DNA of 64,000 nucleotides. Origin: Eucalyptus grandis (taxonomy: Eukaryota; Streptophyta; Magnoliopsida; Myrtales; Myrtaceae). Within the stretch, counting starts at the first letter, position 1; every line of letters starts with the position of its first letter. The notes beneath the pieces were generated by a model that saw nothing but the letters and a program-made list of their open reading frames with translations, was not told the origin of the DNA and made no database searches. Where the stretch lies: contig NC_052621.1 of assembly GCF_016545825.1 (NCBI RefSeq), positions 13,664,199-13,728,198 of the forward strand, in the 5' to 3' direction. A program made the position numbers and the translations under genes. Below, piece after piece: positions 46,981 to 60,908 of the stretch.

Positions 46981-49769
46981 TTATACAGGAGGTGGTGGCA
47001 AGTCTAGCAACAGCCAGAATCCAACACAATCATCTGAATCCAGGTCCTCTTGGATGGCAAGGAAATGTAATCCCCCACAGGACTTTTTTGCTGATTCCCA
47101 AGCTTCGGCTTCAGTTGTCGTCACAGGATTTTTCTTGTAGGTTGCGTAAACATAACGTGTTGAAATTCCAACTGAAAGAATCAAGCTGGCTCGACTGGTA
47201 TCAGCTTCAATCGAACTGACTTCCAGTCCATTCATCCAAGCTGTGGCAGTGGAACAAAGATTATAATTTAATTGAATTTTGAGAGCTGTAGCGAATATAG
47301 CAATATAAAATTTTACGAGGCAAAGTGTCCTTACAGTTAGATGACCAGTGTTAAGATTAGAGTAGAGATTGCTCTTAATATACAACTAAGTGTTAAGAAG
47401 AGATGATCTCAACTGCTAGTCTGCAACTATGCAAGCAAGCATAGCTAGAAAATAGTTATGTACTCATGATCCCATGAATCATTAAACAAAATATGGTATT
47501 AATAGATAGGGTACTGAGAATGCCAAACTGTGACTTTTAATTCTGTCAATCTCACAAGGACTGTCACGTACTAATATTGTACTCCTGTTTTCCAATTAAT
47601 GCATCATCTGGATTCATTCCTAGTGCAGCTAATTAGTGGACATGAAAGCCACTGGGAATAGATGTCAATATACTAGGTGCAGTCACTCTTTCAGGCTGGC
47701 TATAAGTCCCAGGATAGCAGCCTCATTTTATGATGCGTGGTCTTGAGGAGTTGCTGTTTATCAAGCTTCATAAACCTTTCCCTAATGCCAAATTGGACAG
47801 CAGATGGCCCAACTTTAATCATAACTACACCCTGCCTTACTGTGTCACGAGTGAGTATGGAAGCTCAAGATACTTGATAATCACTTGAAGATTCTGGCGT
47901 GACACAACAGAATCAGTAGCATGCTAATGTCATGCAAGAGATATACAGAAAAAGAATGCACCTGCTAGTGGTTTTGCACGTGAAGATGCAACAGCCAACC
48001 CCGGTATCAATGTATTGTCATCTATCTCAATGCCCAATAAATCCAAATCCAGACCCGAACCAAACACGTATCTTGTGTCCAAGCCTGAAATTTCCTCACG
48101 AACAGCTACAAAGAAAGAGAACAGTACATCAACTGAAGGAGTTCAAAAATGTTTATGCTTGTATGTGGAAAAAGTGGATGTCACGATATAAAGACTAAGC
48201 AGACACCCGAGTTTCTAATCTCCACAAGCGTCTATAGGGATAATTGTAATGCCTTTACATGAAAAAATTAATTCACAAGGACTCTTGCGACTGAAGGGTC
48301 CATACCTGAGTATGGTAATTGGACAAATGCCCACTTCTCCCCGAACAGATTTTCAGGAAGTTCCATTGGGAAAGGGTTATCAAGAGCCATAAGGGGCTTG
48401 GATCCTTTTTGGAAACCCGGGTGACGTGTATACACTGTCTCATACCGCTCTTCTAGCCAGAGAAGTAGTGATACACACTGAAATACAAACGTTACTGGAT
48501 GAAAGTGAGTACATATAAAGCATGCAAAGTTAGCATGTAGAAAATATTTCTTCCTAATGTGATACCAAGGAAACCACAGAATCAATACCCAAAGGAAGAA
48601 AAAAGGAAGAAAGTGAAACTATATTATCCATTACAAATTAAGCAAAATGGGAGGAGCAGCAACGTGTTAACACATCCATGTCCATCACATCCTGAAGTAC
48701 TTTTCACTTATCCAATAACGGGGAATACGAAGATAGATGAAACACAGCAGGACGGGCTGAAGAGAACGTTAGCGTGGCTAATGAGGAAGCTCCTATCAAA
48801 CAGATGTGCTATTCTTTCTATCCAATACAAAGCACAAGTCGAGAAGATGTCAGAACCTTAGTATCTGTCCGACAATTTAGGAGCTTTCCATATGCTCATC
48901 CAACTTCATTTCGCATTTTCAACGGAGACAAGATTGAATCCTTTTTTATTATCTTACCAGTGAATGTTCCCACCTAAAAGTGATTCCTAAGTGAACAACA
49001 TAACATGAAGATACAAATGGAATTACAACAACTAGCGAACTGTACATACCCGCTTACTCGGAATAGGCTTTATGCTGAGCTCCTTACATGACTTTGTGAT
49101 AATTGTCTGCATCTGAGACCTATTAGATCACGCACCAAAGCATTTAGTCAAAGTTCTTACTCAGAACAAAAGAATCAACACAGCCATGTAGTTGTACAGG
49201 CACGTGAGTGGTTACACCCACTGATGTCCATGTGACTTTTGTTCATGATGCAGTAAAAATTACCTGAAGTAGCGAATCTTCTCCGGGAGAGAAACGCCCA
49301 GTTCATCGCTAATGGACACGATAGCATCCTTCAAAGTGATGCTATTGATCACATTGTTGGGGAAATACTTGGTGTATTGGAGTGAAAGCGAATCGTCACA
49401 CACCACAAGCTCCCACACCTTCTTGCCTCTGATATCAAGAATGGGCCTGGAGCAAAAATCAAGTTCCCACGCCGAAATGCTCTCCGGATCGGTTTCTGGG
49501 TCGAGGTAGCTCAGCTCCGCTGTCGGGTCATCATCTTCTTGACCTGGTTCTTCCTGGTCGAGTTCGGGCTCCTTCTCTGTCGAAACGGAGCTTTCGGACA
49601 CCGAGTTCAGCTGAAACCGGTGCGCGAGCCGCTGGTTTCTGGCGAGGCCTCGAGGAGTACGATGAGGGAGGTCGGTGAATTTCGGGAAAGAGGCAAATTT
49701 GGAGATGGGTTGGTGAGGTTGCAGAGGAGGGGTCCTGACTCTGGCGGGATTGAAGCAGAGACCAGCCAT
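46981..49769 (-). CDS. ATAB2: TAB2 homolog (ATAB2), plastid RNA-binding protein
   Basis: Five exons on the minus strand (49769-49264, 49119-49050, 48477-48306, 48105-47962, 47240-46981) join in frame to about 383 residues, close to Arabidopsis ATAB2. The N-terminal about 80 residues are Ser/Arg/Pro-rich without strong helices, consistent with a chloroplast transit peptide. An acidic linker (EEPGQEDDD) precedes [20 protein letters not shown], the family signature. Further blocks are [50 protein letters not shown] and [20 protein letters not shown]. The protein ends [17 protein letters not shown] use ATG 49769 (MAGLCFNP); the frame open to 50054 is promoter sequence. TAB2 proteins bind photosystem reaction-centre mRNAs and activate their translation in the stroma. 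Confidence 0.93.
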
Positions 49770-50781
49770 GGAAAGTTCGCCGTAGCGCAGAGTGATGACG
49801 ATAAGAAGAAAGGAAGTGGCAGTTTGCCTGGGCAGTTTACTTCTCCACCACACGTACGACCAGGAGCAAGCTCGATCGAGTGCTAGTGGATGGATAGGCT
49901 TCGTTGGGACGATGGGGAAAAGGGCCCATCGCGGCCCGGCCCAAACGCATCGCGTCTCGCCTGATGGCCGCAGATAAGCTACAGGAGAGAGGAGATGCTG
50001 CGTTTTTCGTGTTTGTGGAAGAGAGCGTAAAGGCGGAAGCTTTCTTGGAGTCACAGGGAAACGCCGTCTTTGCGGAGATAAAGCTGCGAAGCTCTTCCTC
50101 CAGAGTTACGGGAGAGGGTATCACTGACCATGTAATTCTCTGTCTCGTTCATCTCTACTCTTGCAACGAATGTTTGCGTTGCACGAGGGAGCGCAGGTGT
50201 TGGGGAAGAAAGTGTTCTCTAGCTGTTTGATTGAATGCCACTGTGTTTTGGTGCTCCAAGGGCCCAATTTTTAGTTCGTTAAACTTCTGGGCGGATTTCT
50301 GGGTTATCGCTGGTGTTGTCCTTGATATTGTCTCTTTGCTTTCAATAGAAAGCTGCTATTTTGATTTGTTATATTCGCTGAGAGTTCTCTGTCTAGCTCT
50401 CTCTCTTGGGTTGTAGCCAATATTAAACAGTGACTGGATTCTTGCAAATGCTTCTTATGTAAAATGGAAACATTTGAGAGTCGAAAGCTGCTTTGCCTCA
50501 AATGGGTCTGCTCTACTGAAGGTTGGCCTTTCTAGTTGTCAAAAAAAAAAAAAAAAAAAAAGTGAGGATGCATCTTGTTGCATGATGGGACTCAATATTG
50601 GAGCTGCGGAAGGTCAAAACTGAAATAATCCATGTAGGGTTCAGGAAAATGCTTGTATAGGACAGAAAGTGGGGGTATGTGAATTTAAGTGAGCTTACTC
50701 CTTCCACACATCCCCGTGTGTAAGTACTTCTCTTTTCTTGAATAGGTACCTTAAGGAGCGGGCCTTGATCTGATCACAGAG
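49770..50781. promoter_or_regulatory. Divergent promoter region, TAB2 (minus) and tRNA-dihydrouridine synthase (plus)
   Basis: The two start codons face away from each other about 1 kb apart. Near 49920-49945 a cluster of GGGCCCA and GGCCCAA (reverse of TGGGCC, the plant site II core found in housekeeping and organelle-related promoters) lies about 150 bp from the TAB2 start. The rest likely holds the dihydrouridine-synthase leader and possibly a leader intron; an A-run lies at 50540-50560. Short open frames (for example from 49964) have no recognisable homology. Confidence 0.45.
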
Positions 50782-53700
50782 ATGATGAAGTTTGCGGGAT
50801 ATACTTTGATAACATCATTTACTCCTACTCATTCTATTATCCTTAAAACCCCTCGCAGATTTCGATTTGGTTTGAATCTGGCCAATTCAAGAAACATATC
50901 AGCTGCTGCTGTGAAACATCGACTGAATGCAAAAACGCTAATGGTTGCTGAGCGCTATCTTCCTCCTTTGTTTAGGTAGCTTCACTATTTGTCCCTTTAT
51001 ATATTATTTTGAACCTTATTTTGGTGTAGTGATCCATGAGGCTCCCTATTTGCAGTGTTGCTCCAATGATGGAATGGACAGACCATCACTATAGGACCTT
51101 AGCCCGTCTCATCTCAAAACATGCATGGCTTTACACTGAGATGCTTGCAGCTGAAACAATTGTTTATCAAGAGCATAACCTGGTAAGTTGACAAGATCCT
51201 TCATATTCATGGACTGCAGCAACAAGCAGTCTACCCAGTGGCCTTTTATGTTAATCATGTAGGTGAATTTCCTATGACGTGACAAACTAAGTTCCACTAC
51301 TATTGATAATGGCCAGGATAGGTTCTTGGCTTTTTCTCCAGAACAGCATCCAATAGTGTTACAAATCGGAGGCAGCAATCTGGAAAACCTGGCCAGAGCA
51401 ACTGAACTTGCTAATCCCTATTCCTATGATGAGATCAATTTTAAGTCAGTGAATTTCTTTTTCTTAGTTGATATCCCATTATTTATCTTTGCTATTAGTC
51501 TTTTGATGCTTACTTTCTTTATTCACTAGTTGTGGGTGTCCTAGTCCAAGGGTAGCTGGACATGGGTGCTTTGGTGTTCGTCTCATGCTTGATCCGAAGG
51601 TTTGAGTTTATTGTGTTAATTAGTGTTCTGGACTGGTATTATCTATTTTGGGATCTGTGTCGGTGTGTTCTGATATAATTATTGATCTCTATGAGGAAGT
51701 TCGTTGGTGAGGCCATGTCAGTCATTGCTGCCAAAACAAATTCTCCGGTCAGTGTGAAATGCCGAATTGGTGTTGATGACCATGATTCATACAATGAGCT
51801 CTGTAAGGTTCAATTTTCTTCTAGCTTAGCAAGTCAAATGCAGGATATACTTTCTATAATATTGTCTCTTCTTTATCTTGATGTTCAAGAACTAAAGAGA
51901 GAACATATTAACCATTTGGTTTATAATGGGATCATCATCCTGCTATTGATAGTTCTTAGAGGAAATTCGATGTCTAATTTGGATTATGACTTCTTTGCAT
52001 CGAGCCTTCCTTATAAAATTAGACTTAAGTTAGAGGGGGTGCCACTATGAAGCACTTGCTTTGCTAGGCTGGGGCTATGGCTCTATCCAATAAAAATGTG
52101 AACGATTGCAATGCCCTGGTTGGGGAATATATGATGTCAAGCCAAAAGGGATGCTTTTATGGACCAAAAGAAATATTAATTCCACAGATATTTAATTATT
52201 TAAATTTTCTTGACTACAATTGTTCGCCTCCTTTTGCCCTCGGTTCACTGGTTTTCAAGGCATTTCAGCAAAGATGATTAACTACTGTATGAGTTTGGTA
52301 AAGTCTGATTTTGCTCATTTGGCCACATTACATCCCCAAAGTTCTTTGCACTATAGTTTTAGGTAAAATCATAACCTTTAAGTGAGCTGTTGTGATGCCT
52401 CTACATCTAACTTTATGGTGCTCGATTACTCTACAGGTGATTTTATTTATAAGGTTTCTTCTCTCTCACCAACGAGACATTTCATTATACATTCTCGTAA
52501 GGCACTACTCAATGGCATCAGCCCTGCTGACAATCGTCGGGTTCCTCCTCTCAAGTACGTACCTGGAAATATGTCAGGAAAACCTATCTCTGGTTTTTCG
52601 TTTCTTTCCTTTTCTAATGCTTTTTGTTATTTTTTGTTCTGAGTATTTTGTTAAATGGTTTAATTATTGTGCTGGGGAAACAGTACAGTATGTTCAGCTT
52701 ATCATTTCAATTTCTCATATGCAGATATGAATACTTTTTTGGTCTGTTGCGTGACTTTCCAGACTTAAAGTTTACAATAAATGGAGGCATAAACTCTATT
52801 GATGAGGTAAAATCATACTTTAGTCAAGTTAATATTATATTGATATATCAAGCCTGGAAGCAGACATGAATGATTGGCCCAGTATATAATGGTGATCCAT
52901 GTCCTTGATCAATAAGAGGAGGCAAAGTGATTTACTTGCCCTGTTTACTTGGTATACATTCTGCTTGACTGCAAGCATGTCAAAGTGAGAAGTGGAGCTT
53001 AAGTATATAATGCAACTTTTTTAAGCAATCTGTTATAAATGTGGAAATTGGTTTGTGTACTTCACATTGTCAATGGATAATCCGATTTGTAATGGTGTTT
53101 TTATTCATGTCTGTATTTAAGGCTTGGTGAAGCTGAGCTGAGTTGACACAGACTATTAATGTAATTCAACCCATATTGAATAATAGAGACTCGATCAATT
53201 ATCTTATGAAATATGAGTCTTGGTTCAGTTAAGCCCAAATACGAGCTTGAGCTCAAACTGAAGTTTTATAACTACAATATAATTGATAATTTGTTATGTT
53301 TAAATGTTTGCAATGAAAACAAAATAAATATTTAATTACAAGATTAGGCACAGGAGCTACTTGAGTTCAAAAATTGAACTCAAGCTGACTCAACTTAATT
53401 ATCTAGCAATTCAAACTTAATCGAGATCGAAGTAATAAAGCTGACCTTGAGTAGCTCATGGACAGAGTGAGATCTTGATTTGGTGATACTTAGGCTGGGG
53501 AGACTGCCATTTTGTTTTGAGTTTGTGTAATCATCTGATTGGTAAAACTTTTTAAGCACCATCATTTGAAATGATATTCATGATTCACCAATTGTTCATG
53601 GATATTTGTGTATACAGGTGAATGCAGCATTGCTGGAAGGAGCTCATGGTGTAATGGTTGGACGTGCTGCCTTTAATAAGTATGTATGACACAACAAATA

Positions 53701-54935
53701 TAAATTTCATAGGTCCATCTATGTCTTCACATTCATTTATATTTGAAATTTGAGAGCCATACTGCAACAGCACGAATAATCCAAGGGAATCTTTTATGGT
53801 ATTGAAGAAAGTTATTATTTGGATTTATGATTTAAAATGCAACGATATAGATCATACTCGATTGGATGTTTGGCTAAGCCGAGCAGTGCTCACTTGTGGT
53901 TGCAAATTTGTTCAGTGATTTGAAAATTATAAATTTTTAACAGCTCATGGCAGACTTTGGCGAATGTAGATAGCGCTGTCTATGGTGCTCCAAGCAGTGG
54001 TCTCACGCGCCGTCAGGTATAGTTGTACATGCAGCTGGATATTATTATCTGCTTAGTCACTGCTTCCTGTTTGCTACGAGTATTCCCCTCCTCACAATTA
54101 TCCAATTCTCAGGTCCTTAAACAGTATGAAGTTTATGGAGAGGCTGTTCTTGGAATGTATGGAAAGAAACCAACTGTTCGCGATGTGGCGAAGGTATGGA
54201 TGCAGGAAATGGTTTAGCTAGATAATCTCTTCTTTTGTAGTGTTCTAGGAGTGGATTTTTGTGGCCTTTGCTTTACAATGTGACTGTTGAAAAGAATTTA
54301 AGATCCATTAGTCTAGGCCATTTATAGCTGATATATCAGCTAGGGCATTGTAAAGGTCACTTATCTGAGTGTGACCTTGGTGGAGAGTAGTCCAGCACCA
54401 ACAGGATCTGCAATGGATATCTTTAAAATCTCCCATATACCATTAATTGCTGCAAGGCCATCATTAGCATTTGGAAGCAGACTTCTGCTTCTTTGCTGTT
54501 GGAATGTTGCCGGGTGTGATAGATCATCTGTTTCTTTTTTGGCCAATATGAAGTTTTTTCAATAATTTTATTTTTTAACATGTTGCAGCCTTTGCTTGGT
54601 CTTTTCCATTCGGAGCCTGGAAATGGATTGTGGAAGCGGAAAGCTGATGCAGCTTTCCTGCATTGCACTGTATGTTTGTACATTAAGCTATTCATTTCGA
54701 TTATATTAAACTTTTGTGTCTTCCAGCCTGAGCATTTGATTAACTTTAATGCGGTCTTTGGACCTTGTAGACGATGAAGTCTTTCTTTGAGGAGACACTC
54801 GACGCACTTCCTGACTCTGTGTTGGATGCACCTATTGGGGAGGTTCCGTCCGGTTCAGAAAACCCTTTCGCTAATATACGAGATTTGCTGCCTCCTCCAT
54901 ATAAGGAAAAAGAGCAAGAAGTGTCATATGCATAA
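50782..54935 (+). CDS. tRNA-dihydrouridine synthase, DusA-type, organelle-targeted
   Basis: Twelve exons in frame: 50782-50975, 51056-51182, 51317-51444, 51530-51599, 51700-51802, 52437-52554, 52725-52806, 53618-53679, 53944-54016, 54113-54193, 54589-54669 and 54771-54935, about 427 residues. The Arg/Ser-rich N-terminus ([15 protein letters not shown]) suggests plastid or mitochondrial import. The TIM-barrel FMN fold starts [20 protein letters not shown]. The catalytic cysteine lies in [19 protein letters not shown]. Substrate and FMN residues are in [13 protein letters not shown] and [12 protein letters not shown] (DusA-specific). The barrel ends [11 protein letters not shown] and GVMVGRAAF. 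DusA enzymes reduce uridine 20/20a in the tRNA D-loop using NADPH and FMN. The exon 5 acceptor (AAG at 51697-51699) has a weak pyrimidine tract, but frame and homology require it. Confidence 0.93.
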
Positions 54936-55852
54936 TCATTCTTTGTTCGTGCAACAGCCTCTCAGATATCCTTCAATTTCAAAGTCAGATTGGAAAAAGA
55001 GATGAGTTAGTTAGGTCTTCTGTTGCAATTATTTTGGGGTTTGGTCTGTCTGCACTGTCATCCCATGTACCAATTGTGATTAAGTACTGTATAATCAAAC
55101 AAGTGGTCATGGTTATCTTGTCTGTATCACCTGATATATGCAATTTTCACGTTGTTTTTGTTGTTTTTGAAGTAATCATGAGGTTTTTAAGACAAATAGT
55201 CTCATCTTCTCCCCACACTTGCCAAAAAGAGGTGAACGTAATTGCTGCAATCATGTTTAGCTGTTCAGGTATTCAGTATAGGCTGTCAGGGCAACTGAAT
55301 TTCCAAGAACCATAATCTCTTTAGGTTAATTAGAAAGACAAAAAAGGATCATCCTAAAGAAGTTAATAGCGATTGAAATTTTTTTATGACGCTAATGTTT
55401 ATTTGTGAACGAATAAAGCAACAGAGCTTAATCAAATGCAATTAGACAACAAGGCCAGTCGAGAAGATCTTGGGCGTTTGCGTAGAGGTACCCTTTTGAT
55501 ACTGTTGTCAAGGTCAAATAGTTAAGAGTTTTAATTAAAAAAAGAAAGAAAGAAAAGGGGGAAAAAAAAAGAAGAGAGACCAGTAACGCTTGTGCAAATT
55601 TACAGTAGTGTGGAGTTTTGCTTGGAGCTATTTAAATGAACTCTATATTGAGCAGGGAACGGTGAGATGTTGTGTTGGTGCCAATGAACTACAACTGGTT
55701 GTAGAGTTGACGAACATGTTACTAAATACGCCCCACAAAATCCGCTCTAATGCCGGTATTGTAGGAAATTCCTGGCTGATGCAATTAGTGCAACAAGTTA
55801 GAGTCTCATCAACTGCAATTGAATGTCAAATTTCTAAAGAAGTGCGGTAAGG
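54936..55852. other. Downstream spacer of the dihydrouridine synthase gene
   Basis: Probable 3' UTR up to about 55150, then AT-rich DNA with an A/G-rich stretch (about 55537-55580). No gene seen. The last eight bases (cggtaagg, 55845-55852) are the hAT target duplication. Confidence 0.5.
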
Positions 55853-58800
55853 TAGGGGTGTCAAAAAAAAAAAACCGACCCGACCCGAACCGACCCGACC
55901 CAAACACAAAACAAGTTGAGTATATGTGTTTCGGGTCTTAAAATTGTTCGGGTCACAGATACAGAACAAGCAAAGAAATATGTTTCTGTTCGGGTCAGGG
56001 CCGAACAATGTTTCGACCCGAAACACGTTAATTCCAAATTCCAAACAAGCTGAGAAACACAAACACGTTCCGATCTTTTACCGCTAAGAAACACAAACAC
56101 GTAAAGAAATCCCTCATAGTCTTCGGCTCTGTCTTCTTCTCCGACGACTGCGCCTTCTCGTGGATTCCGCTGCCGCCCTCCGATCGACGAGCCGCCGCCT
56201 CGCCGTCGCCACCCCTCGTCTCAACGCCGGAACCCTAGCCGCCGCCGAATCAATCGATCGTCGCCGTCCGTCGCCGAAAACCCTTCCCCTTCCCCTTCCC
56301 ATGTTAAGGGTCGAGCTGAAATTTTGACGTTTAGGGTTCGAGTTCTGTGGGAGCTGTTGTTCCTGGAGATTGGACAAGTCTTTGGCCGTGGAGGTACGCC
56401 ATTCATGCTTCGTCTCTGCGCATAGCTTTTGCTTCTTGAATTCGCCACCGTTTCTTGCTTTTTTTCCACCAATGGCTCTGCCTCTTGGGTCGAGTCCACT
56501 CAGTCCAGGACAGCAGCACCGGGCTCTGTACCCATCTGCGCGCGCCGGGTTCCCCTCTCGTTCCGTCCTCGGTTCGGGTTCTTGGGTGCGTCGTAGATCG
56601 GTTCCTCTGTTCGAAACGCGATTCTCTCGCGATTGCGATCGAGCGGATGATAGTCATGCAAATGTTCAATTAGATTGCATTGTTGAGTTTAGAGATGTTA
56701 TTTGAGATCAAGATCGTCTATTATCTGTATTTCAGTATAAATAAGTCCAAGTCTCTAACTCATTAGCTTTCTTCATTCAATAAACATGATTGGTTCTTCA
56801 TAAACCATAAATATCTTTTTTCTGTTCCAGCTTCAACTCAACTCTATTTTAGCCCTGTTTTGTTCTTTATGCGATCTGTCGCTTCTCCAACTAAGTCAAC
56901 TGGTATAGGAGTTCTTGTTAGAGTTATTCCTACATCATGTCAGGAGCTTAATATTTGTACTAGGGCTCAATCCATGTGTATCAAGAGTGAGTACTAAGAG
57001 ATTCCACCGTGTGAAATAGCTTGCAAAAATCAGCAACATTTACTGACTTTGATCTTGCTGATAATAGGACAGGCAAGCTAATCGAAACATCCTGCTAGAT
57101 CATGCATCAAAATAGCACAGAAATGCACAGAAGAGAGCCGCCTATAGGAAATAATGGAACTTTAAGAATACTGCCACGCACGCTAGTCAAGAATACCACT
57201 TCCCCTCTGCTTAATGTACGATTAATGTGCTTCCACAATGAAAGAAACAGATAAAAGACATTCTACATACACAGTAGTAGTGGGAGAATATAGTCGAATG
57301 CTTTTTAGATATAAAATGCAAGAGAAATCAATAGAACCATTGGGGAGACAGGGTGAGTAGGTTAAGTTCTATTATGCATTCATCTGTAAAGTTTAAGAGA
57401 AATTTACAGATGTAAGTGTGGGTTATAGTGTCTACAGATTTTAAGTTTTGGGTTGAGACAGGGTGAGTACTGAATCTTTCCCCAATCTGGTTGACCTTGC
57501 TGTGTTTGAACTGGTGCATGAAGCTTGTAATGGAGGGCATGCTTTGCACCATAATGTGCGCTTCCCTTATATGCTATAATGATGCAATACAATGTGTTTT
57601 ATACATTGGAATTTTGTTCTATCACTAGATCTTTTATTGGCTTTGGTCATGACATAATATTGTCTTTCTGAGCAGAGACCAGCGACACACTTAAACTCCA
57701 TCTCAAGGACATTGGGTTAGAATTTTCTTGGCAAAAATTGCACTTGCATCTGGAGTTTTAGCTTTCCTCTAGCTCTACACCTGTATCCAAGGGTATGTCT
57801 CTTTTAATCAGGTTCAGTAATGGCATTTCCAAGTCTTGGTTGAAAGCAATTCTTTGCTGTCCATCCTTCCCTGATTTATAGAAGATTGGTGTACAGCCAT
57901 TTATCAAACTTTCGATGTCTTGTCTCTTCTATTTGTCTTAGCAAATATCTCTTCCTTTAGGAAAGAGTGAGAAAGATTATAGTTACATAATTATTTTCTT
58001 GTAATTTTTGAAGGCTAATGATAATTTGCACCCAGAATTGTAGGAAGATGTTTGAGAGGAATGTGTGAAACTTGGCCTGTGGATTCCGTAAAGGGAAAAT
58101 TTAGAGCTCTATCGCCGTTTTGCCAAGAGTCAAGCACCTCCAGTAGAGGTAACCAGAACCAATGCTGCCGTTCCTGATGCAACATCTGAAGTTTTGAGTG
58201 ATGAACAGCTCGCTTTGTTAGTCCACACGTTATGGGTATTGGGTGGGCTGATGGAACTCCTATGAGATATCAATATGAAGATTTGTGTGAAAAAGATTGA
58301 GGGCTTGTGGTTTTGTTGCTGCAGTGTATGGTAGTAATTCAATTCGCAATTAGGGGGTAGTTGATGACTATGGAAACATGACTGTTGCATTTACTGTGAG
58401 GCCAAACTCAAAGCTTGCATGTTCTTCTCGATTGTGGGTCGGGGGTCCTGGGATACTGATCTTGATTGCTGGTTCATGGAATAAATTCTCAGTTAAATCA
58501 GAGTTTAGAACATTTAAAATTAGTCCAGTTGGAGCTGTGTGCTTATCTGGTGTGGGTCTCTTTTTTCGTGGATTGGACCGCGGGACATATTGCATAGCAG
58601 TCGGCTAGTTCAGGTCATTAAAAGGGAGAAAAATCTGCAAGATAGCATTTTTGGTTGTCCAAGCATATATAAGCAAGAAATCCCAATTACCAAGAGCTTC
58701 GTACATATTCAATGGTATCGATTCTGCCATTAGATTGGCATTCAGGAGCTCGCATCTAGCTTGATACGTGTTGAGCGATTTTCTAAATGGTAATACCTAG

Positions 58801-59060
58801 TTGAAAAACAAGCAAAACAAAATGAGCGATATTCTTAATTAAGGTAATCAGACTTTACAAAGACGCAGAAAAACAATAAATAAAAAAATGACTTAAGTGT
58901 AACTCGTATTGGGTTAAAAATACTTACATTTTAAATGGAACAAATAGAAAAAAGAAAATCCAAGACTGGATGGGTTAGGTACCCATTATGCAAGTTTAAT
59001 GTGTTTCGGTCGGGTCGGGTAACATCAAAACCCGACCCGACCCGACCTGTTTACACCCTA
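55853..59060. mobile_element. Non-autonomous hAT-type transposon carrying gene-like DNA
   Basis: A perfect 8-bp target duplication cggtaagg flanks it (55845-55852 and 59061-59068). The ends are imperfect inverted repeats: TAGGGGTGTCAAA on the left and, read inward from the right, TAGGGTGTAAACAGG. Both subterminal regions carry repeats of the CCGAC/CGGGT type (55874-55905 and 59007-59047, inverted), as in many plant hAT elements. No transposase is recognisable. The 3.2 kb interior contains a GC-rich block (56120-56660) that looks like the 5' part of a plant gene and a second exon-like block (about 58000-58620) whose frames include NMTVAFTVRPNSKL. I cannot identify either source gene. Confidence 0.8.
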
Positions 59061-59068
59061 CGGTAAGG

Positions 59069-60908
59069 TAAAGTTGTTGATTATTATACTCTTGGAATAT
59101 TTGGTACCCTTTGCGTTCATGTGAGTTATGATAAGCTCAATGGGAGGGTAAAAAAGTGCATATTTTTAAACTTCATACAAGTTGATTAGAGTTATCGGTT
59201 GTGATGCTCGAAATTAAATTCACCTATCATGAGTAGAATAGTTACAATTGATGAGCCTTTAATACTTTCAAATAGGAGTGATTGTGGCGGTATTTAATCA
59301 AATCTAGATGATTTTTCAGTTCAAGATAGAGTTGCAATTAGAAATCCTAAGGTAGAAGGTATTTGTATGGTAATCTATATAAATGATAATTTGGAGCAAG
59401 GCTCCACTTGTAGAGTCAATGGAGACTGTAGTTGTTGAATTTGATAAGGTCTAAGTTTGATCTTTTGATAGTTATTGATGCAAGGGTGGTTGTTTGCGAA
59501 TTCTTATGTAGTGGTTAATGTTGCAAGTAGAGTCGGCATCTTGATAAGGTCCACGATCATGGAAAAATTTAAGTGCAGCTTAGACTTGGAAGATCTCTAT
59601 GATAGTGGAGCCTATGAGGGGCCGTGGGAGAGTAATAATTTCTAGGTTTCAACAAAGCGAATGTGACTTGACTTAAATATTGAGTTAAGGTAGAGATTAT
59701 TAAAATATGTATTAAATTTGAGCTTATGAATAAAACCTAATCTAATGTTGCGCGAAAATACAACCCGATGTGCAACTCTCGAACGTGACATGCTAAAAGA
59801 ATCCAGGACTAATTTTCCTAATAAAACAAGAAAATCATCTTCCTCGTCCGATTTAAGAGCCAGCCACAAGGTTTCCTAATTTAGATGGAAATATATATTT
59901 ATATTCAATCGTGGGTTTGGGTCTTCCTACCGCTGGTGCATAATGGTGTGCCTTGCGTTTGCAATAGTTGGGCACTAAAGCTACAGCTTCTTCGTGAATT
60001 TTATCATGAGGGAATCCGAGGGCGTTGAAGGGCTAAGATATTATGTTCTACTTTATGAGTTTGAGAGAGATTATTTCACAATGTGTAAGGTTTTAGGTAA
60101 AATTGGATGCTGAGATATATTGAAAGTATTCAAGCTAACTCGAGTATGGTTATAATCTCTATCACATCGCTTAAGGAATCTTGTACTGCTCTCTCCATGG
60201 ACTAAGTCACATTGACCGAACTAGATAAATGCAATGGTGGATTTATTTCTTTTTTCTGCTTATTTTAATATTGGATCGTTTATTTTGTGCAACATCTTCC
60301 TTGCTTTTATAGTAAATCCAGCCTAGCTGTACAAGAAGAACTTTACTTGAGGCGTTCATGGAAAACATAATCCGGACGAAATCAAACCAAGGTTCATCAG
60401 TTTGGTTTTGGTTGGGGAGTAAAAAGAATAAACAAGTTGGCTTGGTTTAGTTGTGGTTTACAACTTTACGTTTTGCCCATTTCATTTCAGCGTTTGGATG
60501 GGGTTCATCAATATGAAGAATACGTATTAGAGGAGGTGACTGATATTCTCTAATTTTTCACTTAAAAATGTTACTTTCTATTAACAGTACAACGTTAAAC
60601 TTGTGACGCGAATTGTGAATCAGGGCACTCGGATGTAATTGGTGTGAGCTTCTCTCATTTGGTTCAAAGAAGTGCACACAGAATCGCAGGATATTATAGA
60701 AAATGAACAGCTAGAGCTCATAGGGAAGGACACTATTAACAATGCACAGTCCGAGCAAAGAAGCAACACTCGGTTACAAGAAGAAACGCCACACAAAGGT
60801 GCAAACATAAACAAAGTGAGATTTGCAATGGAATTCGCACGTAGGAGTCTCATCTGTTGCCGACTCGGAGACTTACTCCCATCACGTTATGTAATGATCG
60901 GTTTTCTT
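59069..60908. other. Intergenic region
   Basis: AT-rich sequence with only short scattered frames. No coding, transposon-end or RNA signal that I can support. Confidence 0.5.

Noticed and set aside
49964..50230. ORF starting MAADKLQERGD between TAB2 and the Dus gene
   Set aside because: No recognisable family and it lies in the shared promoter/leader region. It might be an upstream ORF or leader, but nothing supports a gene.
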